Shown: piece by piece, positions 1-10,661 of the stretch
How positions within the stretch are numbered: position 1 is the stretch's first letter
Layout of the letters: the number at the start of each line of letters is the position of its first letter
Assembly (NCBI GenBank): GCA_003024175.1
Contig: MDYQ01000002.1
Span: forward strand, 248,001-312,000
Length of the DNA: 64,000 nucleotides
From: Planoprotostelium fungivorum
Lineage: Eukaryota; Evosea; Variosea; Cavosteliida; Cavosteliaceae
Direction: 5' to 3'
Notes under the pieces: model-generated
The model's database searches: none
Told to the model about the DNA's origin: nothing
Seen by the model: the letters and a program-made list of their open reading frames with translations, nothing else
Position numbers and translations under genes: made by a program

Positions 1-975
1 CCTCCCCACATCGATTATGATGATGCCACCGGTGGTGCTTCTCAAGTGAGGATCAATTCGAATTTTCTAGCTTCAGATGTACCATGTCAACTTGAAGACA
101 TCGTGATATAAATCGTATCACAAGCATATGGTCACCCTCACAATCATCATCACATCATGATCATCACATCAACATCAACAGTCCATCATCATCATCATCA
201 ACACATCACATGAGCATCGTGAGATTGACACAGTGACATTGACACAGTGACATTGACACAGTGACAGGAATGGATGTGGTCTGTAGGCAATCAACCATTC
301 TCCCACACATCTTCCGGTCACAAGTTCTCTCAGACTCAGAGAGATATCACCATGAGGAACTATGTCGTGGCACTGTTGAACGAAACTGCAACACGTGTCA
401 ATGGCGCCATCGATAGTCTCAGCCACATCGCGTGCAGTATCCACATTTTTCTTTTTCTACATTTGAAATTTTTCTTGAATGTGAAAAGCGAAGAAAAATC
501 TCGGAGCGTTGGAATTCTCTCCTTCCGAACAATTGGTGGAAAAATTCTATCTCATCAAGGATAGAATGTCAGATGTGAGACATATCGACGAGATTGATTG
601 ATGTAGCTGATGAGAGAAACAGATCGCCAGATTGACTGCTTTTTTTGATCCATCCGCTATCACGCAGACGCAAGAACTCTTGATTCTATCTGATAGGTGA
701 TACAAATCATCGATGTACATCACCCTATCGTCTTCAATATCACACATCACATCACCGTTCATCACATCATCAGCCACACTGATGACATCAGCTTCATCTC
801 CGATGTGAAAGAGATATCCGACACGATGGGTCTCTACCGATGCATCGACGATGACACATCTCATCGAGAAATCGACTCGAGTTGGCTTCTACCCATCGCC
901 ATCTTAGCTGATGTCGCGATTCTTCTCTTCTTGATCTTATTCCGCTGGAAACCAAACAAAGTGAAGATCAATTAA
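1..975 (+). CDS. 3' part of a single-pass membrane protein (partial)
   Basis: The window seems to open inside a plus-strand gene. Open stretches flanked by splice-like signals (a donor GTGAGG near 46, an acceptor ending TGACAG near 267) lead to a last exon ending with TAA at 973-975. The final ~30 residues hold one hydrophobic segment (around SSWLLPIAILADVAILLFLI) followed by a short basic tail ending KVKIN, which fits a C-terminal transmembrane anchor with a small cytosolic tail. The 5' end lies outside the window and the middle exons are uncertain. I recognise no family. Only the last exon is reasonably supported. Confidence 0.35.
222..266. repeat. Short tandem repeat, 14-nt unit
   Basis: About three copies of ATTGACACAGTGAC lie head to tail just before the likely acceptor at 266. 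It appears to sit in an intron. Confidence 0.7.
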
Positions 976-1120
976 AGAAGAGAGAGGAACGGCTCATACT
1001 TCATTGTGAAACGATTTGATGAGAACTGCGGCCGAAAGTTCGAAAATAACGAATAGAAACCCTCCCAACTTCTGATAAGTGATCGATATTCCTGAAAAAT
1101 GTCATTTTATATTCCTCGTT

Positions 1121-1887
1121 CTACAACTCACCCAAGACGGTGAATTGCATGGGCGTAGATTTCAGATAGTTCTCAAAGAAATCGATCTGTCGAATGATAT
1201 CCTTTCATTCATTTCAGTCCAATAATAATTGTACGTACAATAAAATAGAACAAATCATACTCAAAGATAGATCGATGAACTCTCACCCCAGAACAATGAG
1301 GGCTCTTCAGAGCAGATGATTGATACAATTGTCCACAGAGTTCACCGCCAAATTTGTTGACGTAGGCAATGTTCAAGAGATAAACGGAAGAGACAACTAA
1401 GAACAATACGACGATGAGAGGTGGTGTGATGTCATCGTATTGGACTTGGTTCATTCTATCGAATGTCAGTGATGATGTGATCGATGACGATGAGGTGATG
1501 ATGATGCCATCACCTCCACATGATGACACTGGATAGTAACAAGGCTGTTCCCAAGAACAAAGATCCGAGAATGACAGGCGTCCACAATTTCTGCGTCTTC
1601 TTGATATCTGTCCCCCATCAGCCCTCACATCATCGATGATGTCTATGGATATCACCTGTTCGCAATCTCTGATGCTGCGTGATCAATACGTCGATGGGAA
1701 TTCGATTGTCAGGTTGCCCAGTGGACCTCGCCGCGTAAATCAACTGCGAGCAGTAGATCCGAATGTCGACAGCGTGCACCCATCTGTTTCCATTCAATCT
1801 CTTCGGTCGACATTCTTTCGATATCACCCCAATAGATCCATGATGAGAAAACAGCTGAAGATACTGATGGACCCGGCGAACCACATG
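1121..1887 (-). CDS. Multi-pass membrane protein, unknown family
   Basis: Four exons join in phase on the minus strand. ATG at 1887 opens MWFAGSISIFSCFLIMD, a membrane segment. An intron with donor GTGATATC follows, then an exon ending QHQRLRTGD. The next part holds a second hydrophobic segment (TPVILGSLFLGTALLLSSVI), and another segment (PPLIVVLFLVVSSVYLLNI) follows. The last exon begins DIIRQIDFFENYLKS and stops at 1121-1123. The total is about 180 residues with at least three membrane segments. The stop overlaps a possible donor (GGTGAG), so a further small exon is possible. It is in the same orientation as the next membrane gene at 2035-2811. I do not recognise the family. Confidence 0.55.
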
Positions 1888-2034
1888 ATGGGCTCGACTA
1901 AACTGTGGAGGATGAAGATGGAAGCTGGAAGTGACTGCATGGTCTTGTATGGTATCTCGTGATACTTTGAATAGTGCACCATGGCAATGATGCTCCTGTA
2001 CACGTCAGTCTGACGTGCGTGACGTGTGATGACG

Positions 2035-2811
2035 TCACTTGATGTAAGAGGCGATGAGGAAGAGGAGGGCCACGGTGAGGGTGAGGATCATGTTCCTCAG
2101 AATTTTGTTTGAGATTTCGGTCTCGATTTTGGGTTCGACGGATAATTGCTTGGTGATCAATGTCTTGTAGTGTCTCTTGTGGTAGCGCATGTACCACAAG
2201 AGGTAAGCGTAGCTCAGTAGTCCGTAGAGGGACAGGATGACCCACACTGCGAGAGGTGAGATCGTCAGCGTCATCGTGTTTGACGTGTATGTTGATCGAG
2301 GTGAAAGATGGTGAGAGATGTGATGATGATGTCTACGCACCCGGATTACCGATAGATTGTATGGTGATCTGTATGGAATGAGATGTGGTCGATTGAGTGG
2401 GTCACAATCACCTCTGTTCCTCCGATCTGTGAATGAATCGTGAGACCAACGTAGAACTGGATCACTATCTGCCATATCGTCCACACCAACATGGATATGA
2501 TGGTAACAATGGGACGCCACAAGTGACCACTGTAGTCGATGAGACGTGAAGATGTCGTTTGTTCGTGTCTCACTCTTCAGAAACACCTAATGTGTTCACC
2601 CAGATTGGTAACCATCTGAATTGATTGAAGCTGATTCGATTCTCACCCGCGACAAGAAAATGATCGTCCTCGTCTTCCTCTCTGTATTCCAGTACGGGAA
2701 GTTCTTCGTATGACAGAGCTGATGATGGATCAATGGACTCGTTCAAAGTTCTCGACGCAAGAAGACAAAGAATGAAAACAGAAGTGAGATTCACTCAGAC
2801 GAACCTGACAT
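2035..2811 (-). CDS. Three-pass membrane protein, unknown family
   Basis: The ATG at 2811 starts MSGSSETLNES. Introns of the usual GTGA...AG kind join an acidic N-terminal exon (EYREEDEDDHF), a second exon with the segment PIVTIISMLVWTIWQIVIQF, and a last exon with SLYGLLSYAYLLWYM and a C-terminal segment ILTLTVALLFLIAS, ending SYIK then stop at 2035. The protein is about 165 residues: an acidic cytosolic head, three hydrophobic segments and a basic middle loop (YHKRHYKTLITK). The ATG was preferred over a GTG reading that would give a signal-peptide-like start, because the ATG exon joins in phase through a canonical GTGAAT donor. The function is unknown. The gene shares a 180-bp upstream region with the plus-strand gene at 2994. 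Confidence 0.55.
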
Positions 2812-2993
2812 AATGCTCGTGTTCGTGTTGTGTCGATGCGTAAAATGTTGATATTCTCAAACGGAGGCGAAGAAAACGCGAAAACCGATTTTCACCTTCA
2901 ACAATCCTTAACACCGTGTCTGCAACCTTACATACAATTCGTTTCGTTCAAGTAAAAACCAGTGTTGACCTACAAAGTCGCCTCTCATCTACC
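2812..2993. promoter_or_regulatory. Shared upstream region of two divergent genes
   Basis: Only 182 bases separate the minus-strand ATG at 2811 from the plus-strand ATG at 2994, so both promoters must lie here. I see no clear TATA box, only A-rich runs around 2870-2895. Confidence 0.4.
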
Positions 2994-3356
2994 ATGGACA
3001 CGATTGCGTCAGACAGTCGATGCAACCGCTTGGGGTCGCCATTCTACCCAAGATCAGTCACTGTCAGAGGAAGGTGTCGTTCGATCCGTCATTCATCGTC
3101 CAACCATGATGAGAAATCGTAAAACCCTGAAGACACCCACAGTTCAATTGCAGGACGTTCCACCATCCATCAGTCTTATGTAAATCTTCCTCCTTCACTT
3201 TTGTTGGGCGGATCAACCAACAAGGGAAAACCTCCGAAGACGCATCACTCCTTCACAGTAAGAAGGTCTCGCAGGTCCGCGCTGTGTTCGATATCGAACG
3301 CCGATGGAGACGGATTGATCGATGTCGTTCAATATCCATTGCCCCACCTGAACTAA
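2994..3356 (+). CDS. Small basic protein, about 97 residues
   Basis: Two exons, 2994-3073 and 3143-3356, join in phase through a GTGTCG...CACAG intron of 69 nt. The product starts MDTIASDSRCNRLGSPFYPR, has a basic middle (KTHHSFTVRRSRR) and ends with VVQYPLPHLN. The second exon is open over its whole length and the TAA is at 3354-3356. There is no membrane segment or recognised motif. Support is the long in-phase joint and the fit between the flanking genes; the start is the first ATG in that frame. It could also be a chance reading. Confidence 0.4.
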
Positions 3357-3481
3357 AATGCTCCTCTTCATTACACCACAGAAGAGCAGACCTCTATCGA
3401 AAAAACATTTATTTCATTCTCGAAATTTGTATTTACACTCTCGCACTGATGATGTTGATGGTACAGGGTCTCGATCGACCA

Positions 3482-4482
3482 TTACATGCTGCCGACTCCC
3501 GCGGTTGTCATGGTGTACATCGGATGTCTATAGACGGGCTGCATGCACTCGTACGCTTGTAGCTTCTGTCTCGTGATGAGCAGCTCCTGCTTAAGGAAGT
3601 TGATCTGATCGACGAGCTCGTATTGAGATGGAAGGGCGTGGCTGGCTGACGAGTGTTGCCATACGTTGTGTCCGTTGTATGATAGAGGGTGGGGTCCATT
3701 CTGCATGGAGGATATGGACATGCCGCCACCGACTACGGTGGAGATGGATGGTAACTCGATCCTGGATGCCGACAGAGGGCTCAGAGGTTGGCTCTCTTTC
3801 GTCTTGATGGGTTCGATGATGGCGACTTCATCCTCTGAAGATGCCTTCTCGGCGAGGGCGAAGAGCGACTCGATGGGTGATACAGATGTCTTTGGGGCTT
3901 TTGGAGATGGAAGACCCTCGTTGGAGTTCTGTCTCTTCCTCGATCTTCCCTGCATGGCGAGTCTCTCTGCTCGGCGGCTGTTCTTGTTGACATGGGCCAG
4001 TTGTCTGATCATTTTGATGATACCCAGAGCCTCCTTCTCTCTTCCGTTCTCTGCGAGGTCCTCCAAGAGGGGTAAGAGACTGTTACCTCTATATTTCTAC
4101 AGACGACGTTCAGAAGGTGTATCAAAATGGTGTATCTGTCTCGTACCTTGATCAACTCGGCGAAGCGCTTGAGTTTCTCTTCGTTGTTGGGTGAATGGAT
4201 ATCGGGCTCGTATGTTCTCTCCCAGTTTCCTCTGACCGTAGAACATTGATTGAAAATGGAGGAAGCGCAAGCATTGACGGCGGCCACCACCGACAGCTGC
4301 TCGACGGGCGTCAAGTCCTCTATGGGTTTCAAGAACTGAGGAAGCCTCCTCTCTCTCAACTCCAGGTACTGTCTCAGTCTGGGTAAGATCTCCTCATCGG
4401 GTAGCTGTGTGGCACACTTGTACTCCCAGGGCTTATCGTATACACCCCACGGCTTCTTCTCTGCTGCTACCTTGTTGCTCAT
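3482..4482 (-). CDS. Unknown protein with C-terminal coiled coil
   Basis: The ATG at 4482 starts MSNKVAAEKKPWGVYDKP. The first exon encodes a helical region (LPRLRQYLELRERRLPQFL, then LTPVEQLSVVAAVNACASS). An intron with donor GTACGAG joins LIK in phase to DLAENGREKEALGIIKMIRQL. A basic stretch follows (RRAERLAMQGRSRKRQ), then a Ser/Pro-rich region, and near the end a short coiled coil (VDQINFLKQELLITRQKLQ). The stop is at 3482-3484. Total is about 300 residues. The basic patch could be a nuclear targeting signal. No domain was recognised. Confidence 0.65.
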
Positions 4483-5314
4483 GTTGCTCCTCCTGATTTG
4501 TGTCTGTGTCCTCGTTAGGATGATAACCCCGATATCGCTCCACAAATGTCGGGGACGGTGCAGCCGTCAACAACCACTGGCTGGCCGGCATCGGAACGTT
4601 TCCGCCCCACTCGGATGATTTCGTGACTTCTCATCCCCTCATCCTTTCACGGTCGCAGTAGTCTGGCTGAAAGTGTGACGGATGATGCAGCTGTGATGTC
4701 TGCTGGAGGTCCTGATGGTCAGCCGGTGGCAGTGTTCCCGTTCAGCTCAGAGAAGTTCGTGTCCGCTGTCGGGTCTGCGGGCGAATTTCGGTCAATCGCA
4801 ACGTTCGGAAAACCCGATCTTGTACTCTGTCCGAAAAGTGACGGAGAATTCGGAAATTTGTAAACGAACGCCGGCGTTCGCTGGTACAGTCGCCTGGGAG
4901 ATTCGCAGATGATGGCCAGCTTCTGCGAGAGTGGGATGCGAATGAAAGAGCAAATTTGAGGGCGAAGAGGTGCGTTCGCGTAGAGGGCGGTGTTTGCTTC
5001 CTCGGACGCACGAGAGAGAGCTTTATTCTATTTCATTGCTTCTCCTCCCCACTTAGAGGAACCCACAGGGTGTGATATATCGACGACGCCTCATACAGAG
5101 TACTTCTACGGCTTCTACGATAGAAGTTTGTCTCTGATATCAAAGACATTTTTGTCGAGGTAAACATCGGCTGGTCCGATTGTCTCATATAACCCATCAC
5201 AACCCATCCAGCTGCATTTGCAGAGGGTAAAGGTGACATAATTATTTTCATTCTCTTACATCACGGCGATACGATGTTGTCGTTAGAAGGATTGACTCAG
5301 AGACAGCATTCAGC
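4483..5314. other. Gene-poor interval
   Basis: Only short open readings without splice support occur here (for example a 62-residue one at 4675-4863). It includes the upstream regions of the minus-strand gene at 4482 and the plus-strand gene at 5315. No RNA gene or repeat stands out. Confidence 0.4.
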
Positions 5315-5938
5315 ATGAAGATATTTCGGAAAGTGAGGAGAAGTGCTCTTCTCACGGTGAGAAGTCATTAGAACACTGGCATCGATTCTAATAGAATACA
5401 GAACAACGTCTGCAAGCAGATCGGAATATCAAAGTCGAGTAAAATCAGGGTGGAAGACTTCGACAGATGCTGGAGAAAGTATTTAGAATACAAGATGAGA
5501 GGAATCCACGGCGGCGAGCGAATCATGCTCAAGCTGCAAGCCATGGCATTCATCAAGGTGACAATTTATCTCAACCGCAACTCTCTAGAGTATCTTTGAT
5601 AGATGTACAACGAATCATCTCATTCCAAATGATGTCGATGATGCGATCATGACTGATGTGGTGTCAGCATTTCTATTCGGCTATTGGGGAGGAATACGAA
5701 GAGACGAGAGCGGAGAAGATCTTTTCAGATTGCGATGAACTGGACGTAGGGACCATCAACTACGATCAGTTCAAGGTGAGCTGCTCTATCCACGTTCAGA
5801 ATTGAATAGGACACAGAAATTATTTTATTTATGTGGAGTGAATAGAGTACATTTCACGGAATCACTCGAGAGCAAATTGAAGCACAGAGGAAGAGTTGTA
5901 GACCGAGACGCTCGCGGTACGTCTTCGGATCTTTTTAA
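5315..5938 (+). CDS. EF-hand protein, possibly the N-terminus of the RBR ligase
   Basis: ATG at 5315 opens MKIFRKVRRSALLT. An intron ending AATACAG leads in phase to an exon carrying IRVEDFDRCWRKYLEYKM, then after a further intron an exon with EEYEETRAEKIFSDCDELD followed by VGTINYDQFK. The stretch SDCDELDVGTINYDQF matches an EF-hand loop (Asp, Asp, Asp at the ligand positions, Gly, then Ile and a closing Asp). After QFK two continuations fit. One is a short exon ending RRSRYVFGSF with a stop at 5938. The other is a longer intron that joins in phase to the acidic start of the RBR ligase (TDEECTEDSFEDYSGG). The coordinates given are for the stand-alone reading. Confidence 0.5.
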
Positions 5939-5951
5939 ACCCTAATCCCAG

Positions 5952-7964
5952 ACAGACGAGGAATGTACCGAAGATAGTTTCGAGGACTATTCTGGCGGGA
6001 ACTACAACACCCAGCAGGCTGGACCAGTGGTCAGCTGTAAGAAGTACAATATCCTGAACCAAGAAGAATTGAAGCAAATGATGAGAATCGTTTTCGAGGA
6101 AATTTCTTCGGTCATCGGTCTACCACCTCACGATGTGATCCTGCTCTTGAAAGCCTTTGGGTGATTTATTTCATTTTATTCTCTTTTCATGTTTCAGAGC
6201 TGAAATTAATAGGTGGGACAGAGATCGAATGATGTGTCATTACTACGATGACCCGGATAAATGGAACATCAAGGCCGGGCTATCACGAAAATTCGTACCG
6301 AACCGCCAGCGCACGCTGCAGTTTGTCACCGGAAAACCCGATGAAAACTCGACGACGTTCAGTTGTCCCGTCTGCTGTGATGACGTGAGTTCATCACCTT
6401 GATCATCGTGATCAGTGATCATCACGAAGTTTGTGACGCTGACGCTGTGATAGGTCGACGTGTGTGATACGTATGCTATGAGAGCTTGCGGTCACACTTT
6501 CTGTCGTGACTGCTGGAAGCAACATTTCCGTACCGTTGTAGACAGCTTCGGGCCCCATCTATTGAGCCGGTCCAAATGTATGGACCCAGAATGCAACATC
6601 GTCGCCACTTTGGCCGACTACAAGAATCTGGGAGACGAACGTTGCATCGAGAGGTGGATGTCGATGAGATTTCGATGGAATCTAAATGAAATTTCGCAGA
6701 TATTCCTATTTTCTATCCAAGAGTTTCGTGGAGCATCACAATTCAGCGGCGTTCTGCCCGTCTGGCTGCGGTTCGACTTTTCTCAGAATGTTCCAACCAT
6801 CAGCGGATGACGCGAGGCCTTCAGACAGTCTCGTCCAGTGCAAATGTGGCGGGAAATTCTGGTGAGCCACGACATTCAAATTTCAAATCGGCTCATTCCC
6901 GACCAGTTTCGATTGCGGTCATGATGCCCACGAGCCAGTCAACTGTGCCCAGATGAACGTGTGGAAGGAGAAGAACGACAGCGACGTAGACTCTCTCAAA
7001 TTAGTCACCGCCATTGCCAAGCCTTGTCCACAGTGTGGAATCCCTACAGATAGAACGGTAAATTTACATCAACGATATGTCGATGCGTATTTCGATGAAA
7101 TCTCATCACCGTGCAGGACGGCTGCAATCACATGTCTTGCCCACAGTGTCTACACGGTTGGTGCTGGCAGTGTCGTCAGCCGTGGCAGGTTCACGGCGAT
7201 CGCACCGGTGGTTTCTACTTTTGCAACATGTATGAGAGGTCGAACGAGATCATCAAGATGGACGAAGAAGCAGAGGCCGTGAGGGAAGATCACAATCGAT
7301 TCTTACACCACTTTAACGGTTACCACGTCAACGACAAGGACGAGAAGGTGAGGAAAGACGGAGGGTAAGAGACTGACGACGTGGAAGGGCACGATCGCGA
7401 TGAGAGATAGCATAGAGAGCACCGCCGCGGAATATTCACTTCGAACCGGTGGCGACCCTTCCTTCTTGATGGAAGCGTTGGACACGCTCGCCCAGGCCAG
7501 ACGGACCATCAAGATGTCTTACGTGTACGCGTACTTCTTACCCACCGGCGAGACGTCACAGAAACAAGTCTTCGAGATGCAGCAGGCTTTGGCTCAAGAG
7601 ATATGCGAGAGGCTCGCGAAAGAAGTGAGAGGAGACGAAAGTCAAGAGCTGATGATGATATAGGTCATGACGAGCGGAGAGGAATTAGACCGCAACAAGA
7701 TCGTATACCTTCACAAGGCTTGCAGACAGGTGAAGAGAAGTCGTACGGAGGTGGATTGAATCGATGCAGTACCTTCAGAACTTGGTGGATTACTTCGAGA
7801 GCCCTGTGGGTAGAGCTCTGTACAGCACTCCCTGCAGAAGTGGTAAGACGAGGGAGAAGCAGAAGAAGAATCAAACCAACTGGTGGATCTGTCCTACCTG
7901 CACTTTTGGCAACCCGAATCACAGTCAACGCTGCGAACTCTGCGCTCAAGATCGTTTCACGTGA
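5952..7964 (+). CDS. Ariadne-type RBR E3 ubiquitin ligase
   Basis: The exons give, in order, an acidic N-terminal stretch (DEECTEDSFEDYSGG); an Ariadne-like UBA region (LNQEELKQMMRIVFEEISSV, then GLPPHDVILLLKAFG); RING1 beginning CPVCCDDVDVCDTYAMRACG with HTFCRDCW; an IBR part (CPSGCGSTFLRMF, CKCGGKF, FDCGHDAHEPVNC); RING2 with CPQCGIPTDRT and DGCNHMSCPQCLHGWCWQC, whose cysteine in HMSC is the expected thioester-forming residue; a helical Ariadne domain; and a C-terminal RanBP2-type zinc finger (WWICPTCTFGNPNHSQRCELC). The stop is at 7962-7964. RBR ligases take ubiquitin from an E2 onto the RING2 cysteine before passing it on. The first exon is uncertain: there is no in-frame ATG upstream of the acidic stretch, so either an internal Met (MMRIVF) or the EF-hand exons upstream start the protein. 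Confidence 0.88.
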
Positions 7965-9182
7965 TAAAGAGGATGCGAAATGAATCAGAACGTTTTGGAA
8001 TGATTATCCTTCCTTCACGAAATCTACCGTCATGGACCGGAAAATATGATGGTGCCGAAATTACCCGGTTAATTGTACGCGGGTGATTTTGCGGCTAATT
8101 GGTTGTACCCGGGTCAGGGCTTCTCGGGCTGAAGAGAAATCGCTGGTCGGGGTGATGACCCGCCTGCGGGATGATGCTGATCGATCGATGCGACGAGATG
8201 ATCCTTCGTTCCACACAGCCGCTCTGGCGAGAGAAGAGGATCTCATTCGGTCACCTTTGGATTCATCATACAAAACCCCTTTGATATGTGTTAATTACTT
8301 CGATCACAATCCCGTGTGAGGTTTTCATCAGTGCTATCGCGGCCAACTTGGTGACGAGTGAGGACTCACCACGATCAAACATTCTCTTCGATCATCATCT
8401 ATCTCATTGCTGGGAGACCGATCAAGTGATCAGAAAGATAGTAAGGGGGAGTTGCTCGGATGGTAGCTGATACAACCCACTCATCTCAGCCATTGAGGGA
8501 CAACACCTCGGCTACGGCCAAACTTTATCCGGTCATCATTGGAGCCCTTGGACTGTCTCCCTCGTGAGGAACTTCTTCAATCTTGTGGTGGTAGAGAGGA
8601 GAGCTGCTTGTCCAAGGAAGCGTAGCCCCTTGGCACATCAGTCATCATCAGCACCTGGAGAGACGCGGTCAAGAGCTACCCCCGCGGACACCACGTGTAA
8701 GATGAATAAAAACCTAAGACACTCGGGACCGGAAGATCTGGTAGCGATGCACGTGGAGGGCAACCGACTGGACGTCATCATCTTAGCCAATAGGACAACA
8801 CTTTGAATACAGGGCCAAACTTTATCCGATCATCATTGGAACCCTTGCAGCCATTGGGCAGCTCCTCTACCAGTCATGCCACGAGATCATGAGAGGCAAT
8901 CCTCGGCACATCCTCAGCTGTACCTGGAGAGATTCGGTCAAAAACTACTCACTTTGACATCATCCGCAACGATCAAAGTCATACGACACCCGTCGTACCA
9001 TCACTCGCACAAAATAAAACTGCTCTGAACAAATCACTACCGCTCTTGCCGGCATAATTAGGTGTTTCACTCATCAAGAGACATTCTTGCCACTGTTGGC
9101 AAGTTCTCACAGACATTTTCATCTTTGATGTGCAAGGGACGAAAAGGCCGATAAATACATTTTATATACAATTTCTATACAT
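7965..9182. other. Gene-poor interval containing a tandem duplication
   Basis: No splice-supported gene was found between the RBR gene and the small minus-strand gene at 9183. Plus-strand open readings of 60-80 residues have no family resemblance. The main feature is the diverged tandem duplication at 8486-8960. Confidence 0.45.
8486..8960 (+). repeat. Diverged tandem duplication, offset about 295 bp
   Basis: Two copies share matching blocks in the same order. The stretch from about 8489 (AGCCATTGAGGGACAACACC) recurs from about 8786 (AGCCAATAGGACAACACT). GCCAAACTTTATCCGGTCAT at 8517 recurs at 8814 with few changes, and a later block (ACCTGGAGAGACGCGGTCAA) recurs as ACCTGGAGAGATTCGGTCAA. Indels separate the blocks. 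I see no terminal repeats or coding potential, so this may be a relic of an unidentified repeat. Confidence 0.65.
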
Positions 9183-9509
9183 CTATAGTACGAGGGGAAG
9201 ATAACTGCGGTTGTACGATAGCTCCGCTCCCGCCGTGATAGCGGCCAGGATGAGGCACAGGATGATGAATTGGATGCAAACACTTTGATATTCCATAAGT
9301 TGACTGTCGGAAAAGCTCTGGTAAGACGATGTCGGGGTCGTCGATCGCGGCCGCGTCATAGTGGGAGAGACTGGTGGTGATGTTGTCTGTCTGGGAGATG
9401 TTGGTGGCGATCGGTCGCTCTTCGGTGATGTCTTTCCCTCGGCCTCCTCGAAAGAGATCTTCTTCACCATCGACTTCTTTAATACATGTTGTAAGATGCT
9501 CTTGCCCAT
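9183..9509 (-). CDS. Small tail-anchored membrane protein
   Basis: An uninterrupted 108-residue reading runs from ATG at 9509. It has a basic start (MGKSILQHVLKKSMVKKISF), a Ser/Thr/Pro-rich middle with repeated SPP/SPR/SPT motifs, and one hydrophobic segment (VCIQFIILCLILAAITAG) about 15 residues from the C-terminus. This is the layout of a tail-anchored protein with a phosphorylatable cytosolic stalk. There is no recognised domain. The gene is flanked on both sides by gene-poor DNA. Confidence 0.55.
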   Translation of the reverse strand: MGKSILQHVLKKSMVKKISFEEAEGKTSPKSDRSPPTSPRQTTSPPVSPTMTRPRSTTPTSSYQSFSDSQLMEYQSVCIQFIILCLILAAITAGAELSYNRSYLPLVL

Positions 9510-9569
9510 CGTTGCTCTCTTTCAGAATGATTGGTTGAGTGGGAGATAAACATCGGCGGAAAGACATTT

Positions 9570-10203
9570 GCCGCTACTGCTTGACACATCGGCTATTCCG
9601 CTATAAAACTCATCGGCAAGCCGAAGAGGTCAAACGAGGCCTATGAGCACTTATATCGTCGTGATGTAACACACGTTCACCGAGATACTGCCACTCTCGT
9701 TGCTCGCAGTCTTCTCGTCTGTGCGAGATGAACGCGGGTCCCTGAGTGCTTTCTCTGTGTCTTGAGAAAATGTCTTCCCGCCACAATCAGATGAGATCTA
9801 ATCGTTGCCCCTACGAGGACCACAGGAAGCACGTGAATTTGGTTCTGGGCGGCATTACCTCCTCTACTCACCTGTCCCAGCTTAAATGGTCACGGTGTGC
9901 CTATCTTTTCCATCGTTCCGTTCGATATCACTTCCATTCGTGACACGACCACGAATTGGTTATGCTTTGCCACGGTGACGAAACGCTGGCACGTTCTCAT
10001 GCGTGGAACCACAGTCGGAGTTCTCTCAGAGAGAAGAAGTGAAGCACAATTCCCTCCTTTGTGACACTATCCCAAAATCGTAGATGTCAATCGCCCTTGT
10101 TAGCTGTCAGAAACACACACAGATATAGAATAAGGGGAGAGAAAGCGGGGGGTCATTATAACAGAATCGAGAAACCGAGAAGGCAACAGCAGCAGCAGAG
10201 AAA
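9570..10203. other. Gene-poor interval
   Basis: Only short open readings on both strands lie here, none joined to a neighbour by good splice sites. Promoters of the flanking genes (minus at 9509, plus at 10204) must lie in it. A GCAGCAGCAG run near 10190 is the only simple repeat. Confidence 0.35.
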
Positions 10204-10568
10204 ATGGTGGAGACCTACAAAAGATTCGTCAGGCAAGACAGCTTTGCATCCTTGATGGGTGAAGTCGAAGAGATGGCATTAGAACTCAAGGTCGATACAA
10301 TGTTGAGAGTCCAAGAGATCACTGAGCAGGTGTGTCATGTCTCGAATGGTGTCATGCTTCTGTGGCTTACTTTCTGCCAGGAGAGGAGAACAAATCGCAA
10401 CAGCGCTCCGCCAGAGTTGGCCAGCTGGAGAAATGCTCTTCCAGGAAACCGAAGGAGGGTCCGCCACGAGTCCCCCATCTCCCTGACTCGCTGCGGACTC
10501 ACAATGTCTGGTTAAGACATTCAATCATCCGAATGCAACCGCGAGATACCTTAGCATCGAGTACATAG
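10204..10568 (+). CDS. Small protein with amphipathic N-terminus
   Basis: Exon 1 (10204-10329) encodes MVETYKRFVRQDSFASLMGE and a helical acidic stretch ending VQEITEQ. A GTGTGT donor follows. Two acceptors fit in phase: one gives a basic tail ending TRCGLTMSG, the other joins to NKSQQRSARVGQLEKCSSRK and a Pro-rich tail ending RDTLASST with the stop at 10566-10568. The product is about 90-110 residues. Function is unknown, and which acceptor is used cannot be decided here. Confidence 0.5.
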
Positions 10569-10661
10569 AAGACAGAAAACGAAGGACTGTTTGAGAGGCT
10601 GAACCATCACCTCCATAATTTTGATAAATATTTGAGAGAATCGAATGGCGCCATTTCTTTA

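Noticed and set aside
2570-2794. GTG-started signal-peptide-like reading
   Set aside because: The ATG at 2811 with a GTGAAT intron joins in phase and gives a better first exon; the signal-peptide-like part is then intronic.
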